From the NCBI GenBank assembly GCA_026874595.1, contig CM049310.1:85163056-85227055 (forward strand): a stretch of 64,000 bases of DNA. The letters are read 5' to 3'. Positions 12,324 through 24,299 of the stretch are shown here, one piece after another. Origin of the DNA: Sipunculus nudus. Lineage: Eukaryota > Annelida > Sipuncula > Golfingiida > Sipunculidae. The translations under genes were made by a program, and so were the position numbers. The notes under the pieces are model-generated. The model saw nothing but the letters and a program-made list of their open reading frames with translations. It did not search any database and had not been told where the DNA came from. Numbering within the stretch: position 1 is the stretch's first letter; the number at the start of each line of letters is the position of its first letter.

Positions 12324-13990
12324 GTTTGTACTTAGACTGATTAATTTTAAATATTTGTACAACGTTTTTTATTGTATATTAACTTTTTAAATTTGTCCTG
12401 CTGGCTCTTTCATGTCGCATATAGCATATAGTCAATTTACCCGTAAAATACAGCTAGTCATCTACCTTTTCACATGATATTGTTCAGTTAATCATCCAGG
12501 TACCCCTCCAAATTCTGTAAAGTAAAACTAGCATGTACACTTAGCTAAATCCATATGTCGTAAATTCACATGGTCCCCTCCTTTTGTATGATTTTTAGAT
12601 TTTCATTAACTTTGACATCATTGACAATTCAGCATTGAAAACATCTCCACCTCATTTCAATTTTGGTCAATTTTGAAACAACACTGAGTGCCCACTTGGA
12701 TGTTAATTTATATAATGTTCATGATATACGTAGTATATGTAACAACTTGTGTACATTAGTTATTTTTGTATAAAGTACACACATAAGGTGTTCTTATTTG
12801 CTCGTGCAGCTTTGCTTTTGAATTGTGAAGGCCACGACTGTATGTATAAAGCTCTGACTACACCCGGTACCATCAAGTTCCCTACACATACGTATATACT
12901 GAGTAAAGCCAACATTTTCATATAATGGTGGCAGCGACCTCCACAAAGAAATAAAATAAAAAAAATGACAGAAATGCTGTTACACTGCTTGCGCACTTTT
13001 GATTAAATATGCTATTCTTGCATATATATAAATACGTATTCCATACAGGAGAGGTTTCGGAGAATGTTTATACATGCATTGTATTGAGGACGATTTTGTA
13101 AGTGTTATCGGTATATTATACATATTACGTCCTGTTCATAGAGTACTCCACTGTAAAATATAGCAGAAACATAACTATGAAAACGGAAAAGCTGTTAAAT
13201 ACGATATGATTCTGTACATTTGTTAATTATATGTTAATGACTGATATAACATTTATTATTCGATTAACTGCACTACGTTATACCATGCCACCCGTTGCAT
13301 AATGCTACATGCTGGGCAGGTCCTATAGTATTATTAAAACAGGCCAGACATTTTATTTGTTAGGTGGAGTAATACACATTGTTATCTATCATAGAGTATA
13401 TTTGTTCATATACTCGTCATATTTTGTCTGATATTAAGGGGGCGATAGATATTGAATATTCATTTCATTTATTAAACTAATAAATAACTGTTCTGTTACT
13501 ATTTGATTGCATATATTTTATTTCTTAAAATATTTTCATTGATGATAAGCAGTATAAAAGCAGCATATCTAGTGAAGGGCTATATGCTTTTTAATCTGCC
13601 AGGCTGTTTGTAATTATACTTATAACTAAAAAATTGAATTACAGTGTTACTAATTCAGACCCGGCATGAACATTGACGTTTGCATAAAACAACATCGGAA
13701 TGCTGTTGAAGGAGTTGGCGAAGATAATTGCACATTGTAAAATTGCACGTCCCTCTTAATGTTAAATAAACTAAATGACTTACACTCTTTTGCGATAAAG
13801 ATTAAAGAAAATAGCACACTAAGTTACCCTAGATGATAAAAATCCACTTGTTCTCGATATTTCCAATTCAAATGTAAATGTGTTGTGAAATATTTATGGC
13901 AGCACCTGAGTATATTTTACAATATAACTCATTTAATTTTGACAGGATTGTTTTTAAGCACATTACCTTGGCCCATACCTCCGTGTACAC
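12324..13990 (+). other. Gene 1 intron 3 remnant and block-1 3' flank
   Basis: 12530-12650 matches intron 3 of gene 2 (38690-38790). No membrane exon like those of genes 2 and 3 is found. From about 12920 (GCGACCTCCACAAAGAAATA, then CTGTTACACTGCTTGCGCAC) the sequence matches 41601-41656. 13440-13590 (GATAGATATTGAATATTCAT and following) matches 42488-42620 and 25115-25250. The block then runs to CGTGTACACTAT at 13982-13993, where the ISL2EU element begins. No coding exon seen. Confidence 0.6.
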
Positions 13991-13993
13991 TAT

Positions 13994-14056
13994 ACATAGT
14001 ATTCCCATGACCTCACACATTCCAGGGAATCCCCTGTCCGCCATATTGTGGGTCAA
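13994..14056 (+). repeat. Left terminal inverted repeat of the ISL2EU element
   Basis: Reads ACATAGTATTCCCATGACC at its outer end, then CACACATTCCAGGGAATCCC and CATATTGTGGGTCAA. It pairs with the right end at 18940-19004 with scattered mismatches. AT precedes it as the target duplication. Confidence 0.85.
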
Positions 14057-14119
14057 GAGTTCTGGGTCACTGAGCAAGTCAACAAACACTACAGACTACA
14101 TGTACACGTGTTCATTTAA

Positions 14120-15943
14120 ATGACAATGGTGCACACTTGAGCTATTCATGGATGTCACAACAGAGCTGATGATAAAATCAAACGAGGATTCTACAGCATC
14201 CCGACAGTCAGGATACACGAGGGGCAACAAACAGAGGAACTTAGTAGCAAAAGAAGGGATATGTGGATAAGCAGGATCAACCGAAAGGGTTTCAAGCCAT
14301 CTGTACATACGAAGATTTGTGCGGACCATTTTATAACTGGTAAGATTGTCTAAGTACGATATACTTGATAATAATAGAAACAGTGGAATGATCTTTTATA
14401 ATTTGTGTTAATTTGGGGGGGGGGGGGGGGGCTCAGAATGTCAATGTCATATATTTGTCATGGTCAACTGTTGATATTCCTTACACTTAAGTGGGAATCT
14501 GTCTCACATAGTCAGTCATATTCGTATATATGCAAGATCTGTGATGTTTATTAAAAAACAAATGATATAGATATTAGATAATTTAGTGCAATTTGTAATT
14601 AATGTCTATATCACATTCAACATTAAATAAAAATATGTCTAAAAGTTAAACCATTTACAAATGAATGTTTCAATTTTTTTAGGCAAACCATCAGCCCTGT
14701 ATGATAGCACCAACCCTGACTGGGCACCCTCAAAAAAGCTGTGTGCTGACAGTCCTCTTCCCAGTTCAAAAGCAACTGCGACCATGATGGGCAGGTATGA
14801 AAGAGCAAAAGCCAGGAAGTCGAAGAGGGAAAGGTATGATGCAGCAAGTGCCCTTATGGAGTTGTCAGTGTTGAGTGAGGAACAACTTGCTGATACAGAT
14901 ACCATACAGAGTACTTCCACTTCAGAAGAAGAATGTATTATTGTTACTGAAGAAGAGATTGGAGATGACCCAAACCCTGTTTCATCTGTATGTGATTCTG
15001 AACTGTGCCTGAAAACTAGCTCTGAATGTCAGAGACTTCTCACTGAAAATCTACATCTTACATCAGAGCTTCAGGATACCCAGATAACACTGGACTCATT
15101 CAGGAACAATGACGTCAAAGTTAACTATTATACTGGACTTCCCAGTTTTCAAACATTGTTTGTTCTGTTTGAATTAATTTCTGATTTTATTCCAGAAAGT
15201 TCCAGGTCCTTACTCAATAAGTTTCAGAAATTATTATTAGTTCTGATGAAATTTAGACACAATTTCCCAGTACAGGACATAGGTTACAGATTTGGCGTGT
15301 CTCAGGCTACTGTTTCAAGGGCTTTTGTAATGATGACTCATGTAATGTGTCACAGACTTAAACGTTATGTTTACTGGCCTGAGAGAGAACATTTACAACT
15401 GTCTATGCCTATGGAGTTCAGAAAACATTTTGGTGTAAAAGTATGTGTTATAATAGATTGTTTTGAAATATTCATAGAAAGACCTTCGAATTTAACAGGA
15501 CGTTCCAAGACTTGGTCATCTTATAAACACCATAATACAGTAAAATACCTCATTGGTGTTACACCACAAGGATCAGTTTCATTTTATCAAAGGGATGGGT
15601 TGGGCGTACAAGTGATAAACACATCACAGAAAATAGTGGTTTGTTGGGTGAACTTTTACCAGGGAACTTAGTCTTAGCAGACAGGGGATTCGATATTGCA
15701 GATAGTGTTGGGCTTAAATGTGCACAAGTACAAATACCAGCTTTAACGAAGGGTAAATCACAGCTGTCTGCACTTGAAGTGGAAAACACCAGGAACATTG
15801 CACATGTCCGCATACACGTTGAGAGAGTAATTGGTCTGGTACGAAACAAGTACACCATTTTGCCTGGTACATTGCCTATTGATTACTTGTTACCACCAGG
15901 CAATGAAATTTCCACTATAAATAAGATTGTCAATGTATGCTGA
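14120..15943 (+). pseudogene. ISL2EU transposase (THAP + DDE), two exons, broken
   Basis: Exon 1 (14120-14339, ending ATAACTG|GTAAGA) encodes a THAP zinc finger: M-T-M-V-H-T, then a stop where the first zinc cysteine belongs (TGA at 14138-14140), then AIHGCHNR, GFYSIP, and ICADHF with the later ligands. Exon 2 starts at 14683 after a pyrimidine-rich acceptor and continues in phase 1 (HFITG|KPSALYD). It carries an acidic coiled-coil-like stretch, a helix-turn-helix-like segment (DIGYRFGVSQATVSRAF) and the DDE nuclease: D in VCVIIDCFEIF, D in [10 protein letters not shown] in [10 protein letters not shown] one-base deletion near 15585 (in TCATTTTATCAAAGG) breaks the frame; the nuclease continues in the next frame to the TGA at 15941-15943. 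The family transposes DNA by cut-and-paste in the nucleus. This copy needs two repairs, so it is a pseudogene. Confidence 0.85.
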
Positions 15944-16288
15944 AGCCTCGTAATTTTTTGTGGGTCTGTAGTACCTTCCAGTTAACATACCAATCACAAG
16001 GAAACAAAGTATGTCAGAGCTGAGTTAAAAAAAAAATTATTTATATTTTGTGAGCAAAATATTATCTTAGTGCACTCAGAAAGGGTAAGTGTGATATATC
16101 ATAAAATTCTAAGTCAGTTTTTCCATTCCCACTGCAATTTTATTGTGATACATCAGAGTACTGCTTAAGTAATTTAACAGTATATGATCAATGTCCTGTT
16201 TAGCTCATGCACAATACAATGTATATACTTCTACTTTTACAAAATTAATACATGCAAGTACATGCATAATACATAGATGTATTAAGTT

Positions 16289-16320
<32 letters not shown>

Positions 16321-16733
16321 TATACAACAAAATTGTATAATATCTTCATCATAAATTATTGACTCTTTAAAATTTGTTCAAACTGTTTAATGCAGACAAG
16401 TTGACTGTTCCAGCTGAATCACCATACATACAATGTTACAGTAACATATTTATATTTTAATGACTGGCAGTATCACAATCCGTTAACATATTTATATTAA
16501 AATGACAGGCAGAATCAGTTTCCATTGTATTACTACCAACTTTGTAACAGTTAAAACAGAGAGGATTTTGCTCAGGTTAATGGAAAACACCTGAACTGAA
16601 AATAAACATATAACTTCAAATGAGCCTTATGCAATGAAGGGTTAAACAAGTATATGAATTATATCACCTGTCCATTTACTGTCAATAAAGAAATATAATT
16701 TCATCAACAAATGTTTAATCAGTTTACTTTTTT
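15944..16733. other. Intergenic centre of the ISL2EU element
   Basis: Non-coding, AT-rich, with a (TA)n tract at 16292-16321. CATATTTATATT(T/A)TAATGAC(T/A)GGCAG is repeated in tandem near 16446 and 16488. The transposase and the minus-strand gene converge on this region. Confidence 0.7.
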
Positions 16734-18860
16734 TTATTTTTTTACACCTTTTTTGTTCTTGAACTGAGGGAGTTTTCTGCATTCAAGACAGTACAAACTA
16801 GTTTTAAGACTGGGCATGCGCTTAAAATTCAGGCATTTCAGGTGCAACCAACCATACACACAGTCTTTATTGCCACAACGGACTATTCTGTCATCTGACA
16901 GTTGGTTGGGCAGTTTACAAATGCAGATGATTTGAGACAGATTTGGCCTATTGAGACCCTGACATTGATCTGAAGCAGAGTCTGATTCAGATGCAGGAGT
17001 AACATCACTCATCACATTACATGAACTGTCAGGTTCAGGAAAGCTAACCTTACAAGGTTGTGGCCTAGAATACAGTTTGCCAACAAGCTCAGGCAATATC
17101 ACATGCACAAAGAACATCTTAGATTTGTCTAGGATGGACTTCCACAAGTCTTCATTTGGCTCAATTCTTTCAACATGCATATTTGACTCTAACCATACAA
17201 CGAAATAACCAAAATCTTTATTGCTTACAAATATTTGGGTTTGAACCTGGTAGTAATATGCATGAGACTGCTTGATTGTGAATTCATCATTGTTTTTGGA
17301 AAGGCATGATTTTTTTCAGGAATATCTGGCAGTGACACTCCGACATTACAGAAAGGACACTTCACCTATACGACACCACTCCCACAACAGTCACATGATA
17401 TGATAGAATCTGGGGATGCACCTAAATATGGAAATTTAGGATGGATAACAAATCCACTTTTTTCACACTTGAAATTTTCATGTGATTGCATAATTGATCA
17501 AGTGCAATTTGCTTATGATCACATCCCCATTTTGTTGCTTTGTGTTGACAGAAATAGATTCAGGGTAACAAATTGCCTTGATTAGGCTCCGTGCAGGTTT
17601 TTCAATTGATGTAGCACAAACTGCTTTCATTCGTGAAGCAGTGATTCTACCTGCCCTGAAACGAAACCACTTTTTACTTGCTGACTGATCCCTTGTTTCA
17701 GACTCCACATTATCACACTGAGCCTGAGACACTTGAATCTTTTCAAATGTAGATTTACAGTGTTCACGTATTTCTTCTTTTGGCACCTCAGCAAATTCTT
17801 CATTATACATTTCTGTGAGGATGTCTGGGTAGGCCTCTCCCAGTGATGAGGGGACATAATGTTCAGCATAGCCCGGCAAAAGGGAGAGAAGAACTGCATT
17901 GTCTTTAGTGGCTAACAGTTTATCGAGTAATGCAGCAGATTCTTCATATGTAGGTTCAGGTATTTGTCGAAGTCTGGGTACCTGATCTTTTACATGGGTC
18001 TGAGGTGACCTGCAGGATAATAATATGTCCAGTTTCCTTTTAACTGACTTTCGAGAGCTGAAGTCAATGTTTTGTACTGTGCTGTATTCCACTTTTGACA
18101 TACTGCTGGGCAGAAGCCAGTAAGCAGGTACCTGTGTCACAATCTGTGATTCTCTAACTTTGGCCGCGGATTCAACTGCAAACACTAGGGCACCAACATG
18201 GCTGCAAACCTCACCCAGACCGGCCATGCAGTTACAGTGTCCTGCCAGGATGACTCCATCTTGTCTTACTATTACCCAAGGTAGTAAGGGTGGATCATTC
18301 AACCCCTGTGAATGCTTCACCTGCAATAATATAATTGTATATATAAGGTCTAATAATTTGAGATTGATCGGATATCCAGAAATTTAAAATGAAATTTATG
18401 GAATCCTAATATTTATGTCATAAATGTTTGTATTGATATATTTGGCATATATCATGAACTTATAATGTGGATGGCTTACACAGATCTCATGGTGTTCCCA
18501 AGTTTGTACAGGATGTTCAAAATTTTGCATGCACACCCATAAAATGTGTAATGGCACAAACTCTTCCTAAATATTCAAATTGTAACTTCATAAGGAACAT
18601 GGTTCATGTATATAATTAAAATCAAACGTCACTGAACTGTACATTATGACATTATAAGTTTGACATTTGTATTTGACTCATGTTAAAATACATACCTTGT
18701 AGGATACGGATGGCAGGCCTGCATAGTCACTTGCGAAGGCAGCCTTGTCAGCTTCCTATGGGTCGATTCCTCCAATTAGAGAAAATTTGGCCTTATATCG
18801 TTCTCTTGACACACTATCCAGTGTGTCTATATACTTTATCTTGGCAGGCTTGGTGGTCAT
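16734..18860 (-). pseudogene. ISL2EU second gene: SWIM finger, YqaJ-type nuclease, Cys-rich C-terminus; broken
   Basis: A first exon (18860-18696) starts ATGACCACC and reads on through LIGGIDP, then a TAG where a tyrosine is expected, and ends TACAAG|GTATGT. After an acceptor (ATTATTGCAG|GTG, exon starting near 18320) comes a SWIM-type finger (HCNCMAGLGEVCSHVGA). The YqaJ-like nuclease follows (FRFRAGRITASRMKAVC, then GASPDSIISCDCCGSGVV). Two frameshifts lie near 17525 and 17490. A TAG at 17366-17368 sits exactly at the glutamate of the expected V-E-V-K-C-P metal-binding motif. The end (17180-16734, NMHVERIEPNEDLW and ILPELVGK) closes with Cys/His-rich pairs resembling a PHD finger (CICKLP..CGNKDC..WLHLKCL..YCLEC). 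Proteins of this type are known from ISL2EU elements, where an accessory nuclease role is presumed. Confidence 0.8.
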
Positions 18861-18939
18861 TACTATGAAGCTGTGTCAAAATAGTCTATGACCGAGTTAA
18901 CAAGTTTGCTGAGGTGACAGGGTAAACAGACTTGTGTGT

Positions 18940-19004
18940 TTGACCCACAAGATGGCTGCGGTAGGGGGTTTCCCAGGAATGTGTGACGTCAGTGAAAACT
19001 ATGT
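18940..19004 (-). repeat. Right terminal inverted repeat of the ISL2EU element
   Basis: TTGACCCACAAGATGGCTGC at its inner side through TTTCCCAGGAATGTGTGACG to the outer AACTATGT. AT follows as the target duplication. Similarity to the left end continues weakly inward (TTTGCTGAGGTGACAGGG). Confidence 0.85.
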
Positions 19005-20310
19005 ATTGATATCCATGTTTATTCAGTACTTAACTTTGACAGATTATACACTGAACTTATTATATTTTACACAATGTCGCATTTTACATAATCCCGAATT
19101 GTTTAAAAAAATCACACTTCATGTTGAAAATCTTGTTAAGGATCAGCTCCAATGGTTTAGTGGTGTGAGAATGGATACGTATTCCACTATACAGATTGTA
19201 GATGACACTAAACATTTGTGATTTCTACAGCCAATGATTGTTTTGCAATTCAGTCCCCTATTATCTACCTTTATGGATTATATATATACATTAGAGTAGT
19301 AGAAATGACCTTGAAATTCTAATCTTATTTCAGTCATTATGAATCTTTGCATTAAAAAATAATACTATACTCTGTCTAATTGAACCATGCCCTTAACTCG
19401 TTGAATGCCTTAATGAGTCGTGCTTTTACCACGCCTGGCTTAAGCATAAACTCAGTTTTTTCATCCATTCGTTATGACAGTTTATTATAGGTAATGTTGC
19501 ACATTAAATTATTTGTTTCTTTAGTGGCTGTGTCATTTAGTAGGGATGCTTTGTGAACCTCACAATAATGCTTACTATTGTAGTATATTCAGGTATGTAT
19601 AAATGTAAAATATGAAATATCAGTACTCAGTTTTATTGTTGTTGTTATTATTTAGAGAGCGGTGAAGAGCTGGGTTTCCTAAACTCCACATGATGAGGTA
19701 ATGAAAAAATATCTATATCCGGTAGTATTGGAACTGCCTCAGCCCCTACACACACTGCCCTTGCTCTCAGGATTTTTTACAGATTCGTGCATTATGCAAA
19801 TATCCTTGCTCAAAGTATTCTTAAAGACATTATATTTACAATAATATGAAATTTATATGATCTAGTAAGGGACCGCCAGGATTATTCCAATCACACATCT
19901 GGCTCTTTAAAGTGATCAAACACATTACATGTCCATGCTTGGATCGACCACTTGTCATTATTAAAGCTACCATTATATTATCGTTCTATAATCTTTCGAG
20001 ATCACATTGGCCATCACGTGTTTTTTTGTAGTCTCAGGGACCAATCAAATTCTCACCTTGCACATTTGATTAGCTATTCTTTACTTTTTGACTTCAATCT
20101 GATATAAAAAGGCGGAAGTTTAGGATTTTTTGTTGTTGTGTGTGATAAGCAATTGAATGGCGTATCCTGTCCTTTAATTGGCCAAGCCTGTCCTCTTTGG
20201 GCCAACCCTCTTGAGAAACTCCTGAATGAGACCTCCAATATAACATCATTGGACGTAACCCTGTCCCACTTTTATTTTGTTGTGAACTCAAGATAAATTC
20301 ATTATAAAAT
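19005..20310 (+). repeat. Block-1 3' flank, duplicated at 42.94-44.57 kb
   Basis: It continues block 1 after the transposon. TTCAGTACTTAACTTTGACAG (19022) matches 42952. GTGGCTGTGTCATTTAGTAGGG (19524) matches 43800. CTTTAAAGTGATCAAACACATTAC (19904) matches 44219. GGCGTATCCTGTCCTTTAATTGG (20159) matches 44412. No coding exon is visible. It lacks the retroposed insertion present in block 2 (empty site near 19181). Confidence 0.7.
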
Positions 20311-20701
20311 ATATACAGTTAAACGGTCACGCAAGGTTTACATTTATTCCTCAACAATTTTTATAAGCACATTTGACACTCGGGGGACTTGCTCAACCTG
20401 CAGATGTAAAGGTACATGGGGACCAGTTTTTTGAGTAAAACCAGCCTCGGTATTTAAAAAATGCTGCATGAATACACGTATGCCAAACGTGGATGTAATA
20501 ATTAATTTCCTAAACAGAATAACGTTCCTTTTTGTCTTAACTCCGGAAAATGACTGTTCGATAAGTAGTGGAACATTAAAAAATATTTCACCAATCGTAC
20601 ATTTTATAAAAACACGCTAGATCGCGCTTGAAGTACAGAGGCAATAAAAGATTTAATCCTTATAAATTGCTATATATCACTAACCAAGTAATAATGGAAA
20701 G

Positions 20702-20764
<63 letters not shown>

Positions 20765-21750
20765 CTCTTACCTAGTTTTATGGATCATGCGATCATTTGG
20801 GGACTTGCCTTTTTCAAACTTTTTCATCAAACTTCAAACATCTTAATTCCCGATCAAAGTCAACTCTATAATTATTAGTTCTTTTAATGCCAATTCGTTT
20901 CACCGGCAGAGACAATCCTTCGACATGTGTGTTACCATGTAATTATATACATCTATATGAAAAAAGAAAACCAACAATGGAATTCGCATTCCGAATGTAT
21001 CCAAGACATTTCACGTGGTTGTGTCAATGTTAATCCATGTGTCCGGTAACAGGGGAGATCTGATGATGATTAACAAAATTAATTGTGGCCAAGCTGAGAG
21101 GGGTGTTCATTGTGTAAGAAGCCGGGTGATGGTATGCAATAGCAGTTGGAAGCTGGTGGTCGGCATATTTGATTTCACCAAAGGTGAAATGTCGCCGTGG
21201 TAGCATTTCAGAAATAAAGTTTTACGCTTATCTCCATAAGAAATTTGATGATGATATTTTAAAGGTTCTGATATACTTTACAGGTAGACTTAACGATAAG
21301 TACGGCTAAAGAATAAAAAAAACAGCTCTCTGTTAATTTTTGTTACAGTATTAACGGTCTATACTAACTGAAAGAATATTTAATATAATGAGTTGCGAAT
21401 ACATGCATCTCGAACATTTTCCCACAATCGAAAATTGTGGTAATATTATTGTAAATGCTTTATGTCAATAATAAGCTATTTAACATTGAAATAGCTGAAG
21501 AACATAACTTAGCTAATGTACCCTTTCATGTTTTTCAAAACGAAACGAAACATTTAAGAAAGCACTGATCTTTTCAATTAATTTAATGGCCTCTTGAAAA
21601 AAGCAGACTAGAACTGAGATTGGCTTAGGGATTCCAGTTATCTGTATCAAGTTATGTTTCCGGTTAAGGTGTTTTAACGGAGAACCATTTTGTCATAGAG
21701 ATCAGTTTTGCTACTCTTCCATTCCTGATGATAATTAATAAAAAAAAATA
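20311..21750. other. Spacer with a (TA)n tract, no gene seen
   Basis: A (TA)n tract of about 56 bp occupies 20708-20763. Small open stretches on either side run through it or have no exon character. I see no repeat ends. Confidence 0.5.
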
Positions 21751-21885
21751 TCATATACTGGTCATTTTTCAAGGTTCTCCAATCCACAACCCAACTTTAC
21801 AACATCTGAGATTTTTTTGCAACCAGAGATGCTGAGTGCAGTAGTCAAATTAAGTGCACTGGGTCAGGTTAAAAGGGTAAGAACG

Positions 21886-23300
21886 AATGTGGAAAAAATG
21901 ATGTGATTTTATACCCTTTGTATCCCCATTATACCCCCTTCAACCTGGGGTTTATAGTGTACATGTTCAATGCTGGGTCTTTGTAAGTGTAAGCATAAAC
22001 AGAGCGATATCATGCAAATAGATCAAGGGACCTGCGGGTTACGGCGCTTGGCTGAAATTAATTATTAGAATATTTTATAACGTCCGGAACAAATCCCTAT
22101 CTTGACTCAGACCAGTCTAAACCATGATTAGGATCTGGTTCATCTCTAATCATGATTCAGATTGTGATTTGACATTTTGCATAAAGCCTTCCTCCCAGGT
22201 GGCCTTGACCTTCGACCTCATGATCCTCCTCCTTAAAAGCTTCTTTCTTTATTGGTATATAAATCAAGTTTGATCCAATATTTTAATTCAAACTGGAGTT
22301 ATCATTCAGAAACAAATATATGGAAAGATATCCATTGTGACCTTGACCTTTGATCGTGTAACCTGAAAATCAATGAGGATATTCTCCTATTTGCAGGTCA
22401 ACTATATTTGTAAGGTGGAAGGTTTGGGATGGAAATTTTGGCTGAAAATGCATCCACAATATTTCTAAATACTTGGGTATTGTGGCCTTGACCTTTGACC
22501 TCATGACCCTAAAATTAAAAGGGTTCTTACAGTTTTGGTAAGTCATATATAATCCATGTTTGAAACCAATATGTCAATCCAAACTGGAGGTATCACCAGG
22601 AAATAATATGTGGAAAGGTGGTCCTTGTTACCTAGACCTTTGACCTTGTGACCCCAATATGGATCAGGTTCTTCCCGTATCGGCAGGTCATTTTTTTGTG
22701 TTAGGTGGGAGGTTTTGGATAAAAGCTTTGGCTTAAAAAGCATCCACAATATTTCTAAATACGTGGGCCCTGTGGCCTTTACCTTTGACCTGATTACCCA
22801 GAAATAAAAAGTGTTCTTACATTATTGGTCGGTCTATATAAGTCCAGTTTGAAACCAATATGGCAATCGAAACTGGAGTTATCATCAGGAAACAAATATG
22901 TGAAGAAAAGCCCTTTGGACCTTTGGCCTTGTGACCCCAATATGGATCCGGTTCTTCCTCTATTGGCAGGTCATCTATTTGTGCAAGATGGAAGGTTTGG
23001 GATGAAAAGTTTGGCTTAAAATCAACGATTTCACAGTCTTTCAAAATAGATGGGTCCTGTTACATTGACCTTTTTCATCATGAACCCAAAATGGAGTTCT
23101 TGCGTTAGACGTTGGCCGTATATAAGTTAAGTTTGAAATCCATGTATCTTTTCAAACTGAATTATCCTCAGTACAGAACGAGTTTGGAAAAATTGATGTG
23201 ATTTTATACCCTTGGTATCTCCATTTTACCCCCTTCAACCGGGGGTTTATAGTTTAAATGTTCAATGCTGGGTCTTTGTAAGTGTGAGCATAAACAGTAA
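21886..23300. repeat. Direct 110-bp flanking repeats around an about 290-bp-unit array with DR1-like motifs
   Basis: The same ~110-bp sequence (GTGATTTTATACCC... through ...CTGGGTCTTTGTAAGTGT) occurs at 21901-22015 and 23197-23300. Block 2 has one copy, at 46229. Between them, from about 22190 to 23170, are about 3.4 units of ~290 bp; markers CATCCACAATATTTCTAAATAC at 22451 and 22741, and AAACTGGAG(G/T)TATCA repeated 290 bp apart, set the period. Each unit has two CCTTGACCTTTGACC-like motifs about 140 bp apart. The best copy, TGACCTTTGACCT (22489-22501), is the reverse complement of AGGTCAAAGGTCA. Confidence 0.75.
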
Positions 23301-23309
23301 TGCAAAATT

Positions 23310-23670
23310 GCCCCACCAATTATTGGGTACTTCCAGCCCTAGTCAAGGTCAATATTCAAGGCAAGATTCAGGGCAATCCATACAGTCATTATCAAGAAAC
23401 TGGAGCTCTTGTATCAAATTTTTAATTATTCAGGGGGGAATTACGACCTCCCTAGCTCGGAGGATATAGGTCACAGTGACTTTATTTAAGATTTTTAAGG
23501 AGATTTTTTATTGTCTTCTCTTGATATTGAAATACAGGTTTCTAGGTCCAACGGTGTCAAAACGTACCTGTCTAACAGTCAGGCGGACAGAGAGACAGAC
23601 AGACAGACGAACGGACTACGGACGCTGACCGATCACTATAGCTCAGTTGACTTACAGCGAACCATGGCAA
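23310..23670 (+). repeat. Dispersed repeat with GGACAGA/CAGACAGA and TATAGCTCAGTTGAC end
   Basis: AAGGCAAGATTCAGGGCAATCC near 23358 recurs at 55190. The segment ends in a run of GACAGACAGACAG and ATCACTATAGCTCAGTTGACTT near 23632. A related inverted copy starts at 28138 and a third lies at 55165-55430. I associate this family with bivalve genomes but cannot name it. Confidence 0.6.
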
Positions 23671-23950
23671 GGTTGATTCAATGGTTTCGCTCTGTATTTT
23701 GTTCAGTGAATGGCAACCCTTGGTACAAAGTAAAAACTGTAAACAAAGATGAATCATTCAGGAAAATCCAAGCAGATAATAATAGGTGACCTCACGTGTG
23801 TAGCACGCGTGGCGTGGATGAACTGGTTGGCATGTACCCAATATAAACAGCCAGCGTTTGCCATACAAAGAAGCAATATTAATGCTCACCCATCGAGGAA
23901 CGAACATAAAATACGTGTCATATCTCAAAGATAAATGTTATAAGTGAGCA
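23640..23950 (+). repeat. Distal part of block 1, duplicated at 46.57-46.81 kb
   Basis: TTCAGGAAAATCCAAGCAGATAA (23757) matches 46627. GTAGCACGCGTGGCGTGGATGAAC (23801) matches 46670. CCCAATATAAACAGCCAGCG (23837) matches 46708. This shows that the duplicated block extends at least this far 3' of the receptor gene. Non-coding. Confidence 0.65.
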
Positions 23951-24049
23951 ACAGTGGCGTAATTTTTTTAACGGTCAGGGATGACTCACAAGGGAAGTCT
24001 GGAGGAACTTGTTTGTAGACGAATATCGAAATATCCCATTGTGTCATTA

Positions 24050-24051
<2 letters not shown>

Positions 24052-24118
<67 letters not shown>
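24052..24118. repeat. (TA)n microsatellite
   Basis: About 67 bp of uninterrupted TA, lying between the end of block 1 and the partial third block. Confidence 0.95.
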
Positions 24119-24120
<2 letters not shown>

Positions 24121-24299
24121 CAATACAATACATAAGGTTCAATACATAACAGTTTAATGGCTCTACCATGCAGGGGAGCATTCATGATATTATACTATGT
24201 GTATAGTTAGCTTGATTTCATAATGTAGTACAGTATTGTTTCGTGAGTTCAGCTTACCAGCCGGCCCACTCCTCAGAAACAAACTGAATTAATCATGTG

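Larger units (their letters stand above)
13994..19004. mobile_element. ISL2EU-type DNA transposon, 5.0 kb, both genes inactivated
   Basis: The ends are imperfect inverted repeats of about 63-65 bp: ACATAGTATTCCC... on the left and ...AACTATGT on the right, with shared cores CTCACACATTCC(A/T)GGGAA and TTGTGGGTCAA. The target duplication is AT (13992-13993 and 19005-19006). The paralogous block 2 has the unoccupied site (CGTGTACACTAT then diverged ATAACC..TTCAGTACTTAAC, AT at 42933-42934), which fixes both ends. Inside are a THAP plus DDE transposase on the plus strand and a SWIM/YqaJ-nuclease/Cys-rich protein on the minus strand. That pairing is, to my knowledge, characteristic of the ISL2EU group of eukaryotic cut-and-paste elements. 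Both genes carry several disabling changes, so the copy cannot supply its own proteins. Confidence 0.88.

Noticed and set aside
13868-14123. Overlapping frames at the left ISL2EU end
   Set aside because: They span the junction of block 1 and the terminal inverted repeat; not genes.
14639-14920. Minus-strand frames opposite the transposase exon
   Set aside because: Shadows of the transposase coding frame.
20628-20846. Frames through the (TA)n tract near 20.7 kb
   Set aside because: Tyr-Ile repeats come from the microsatellite.
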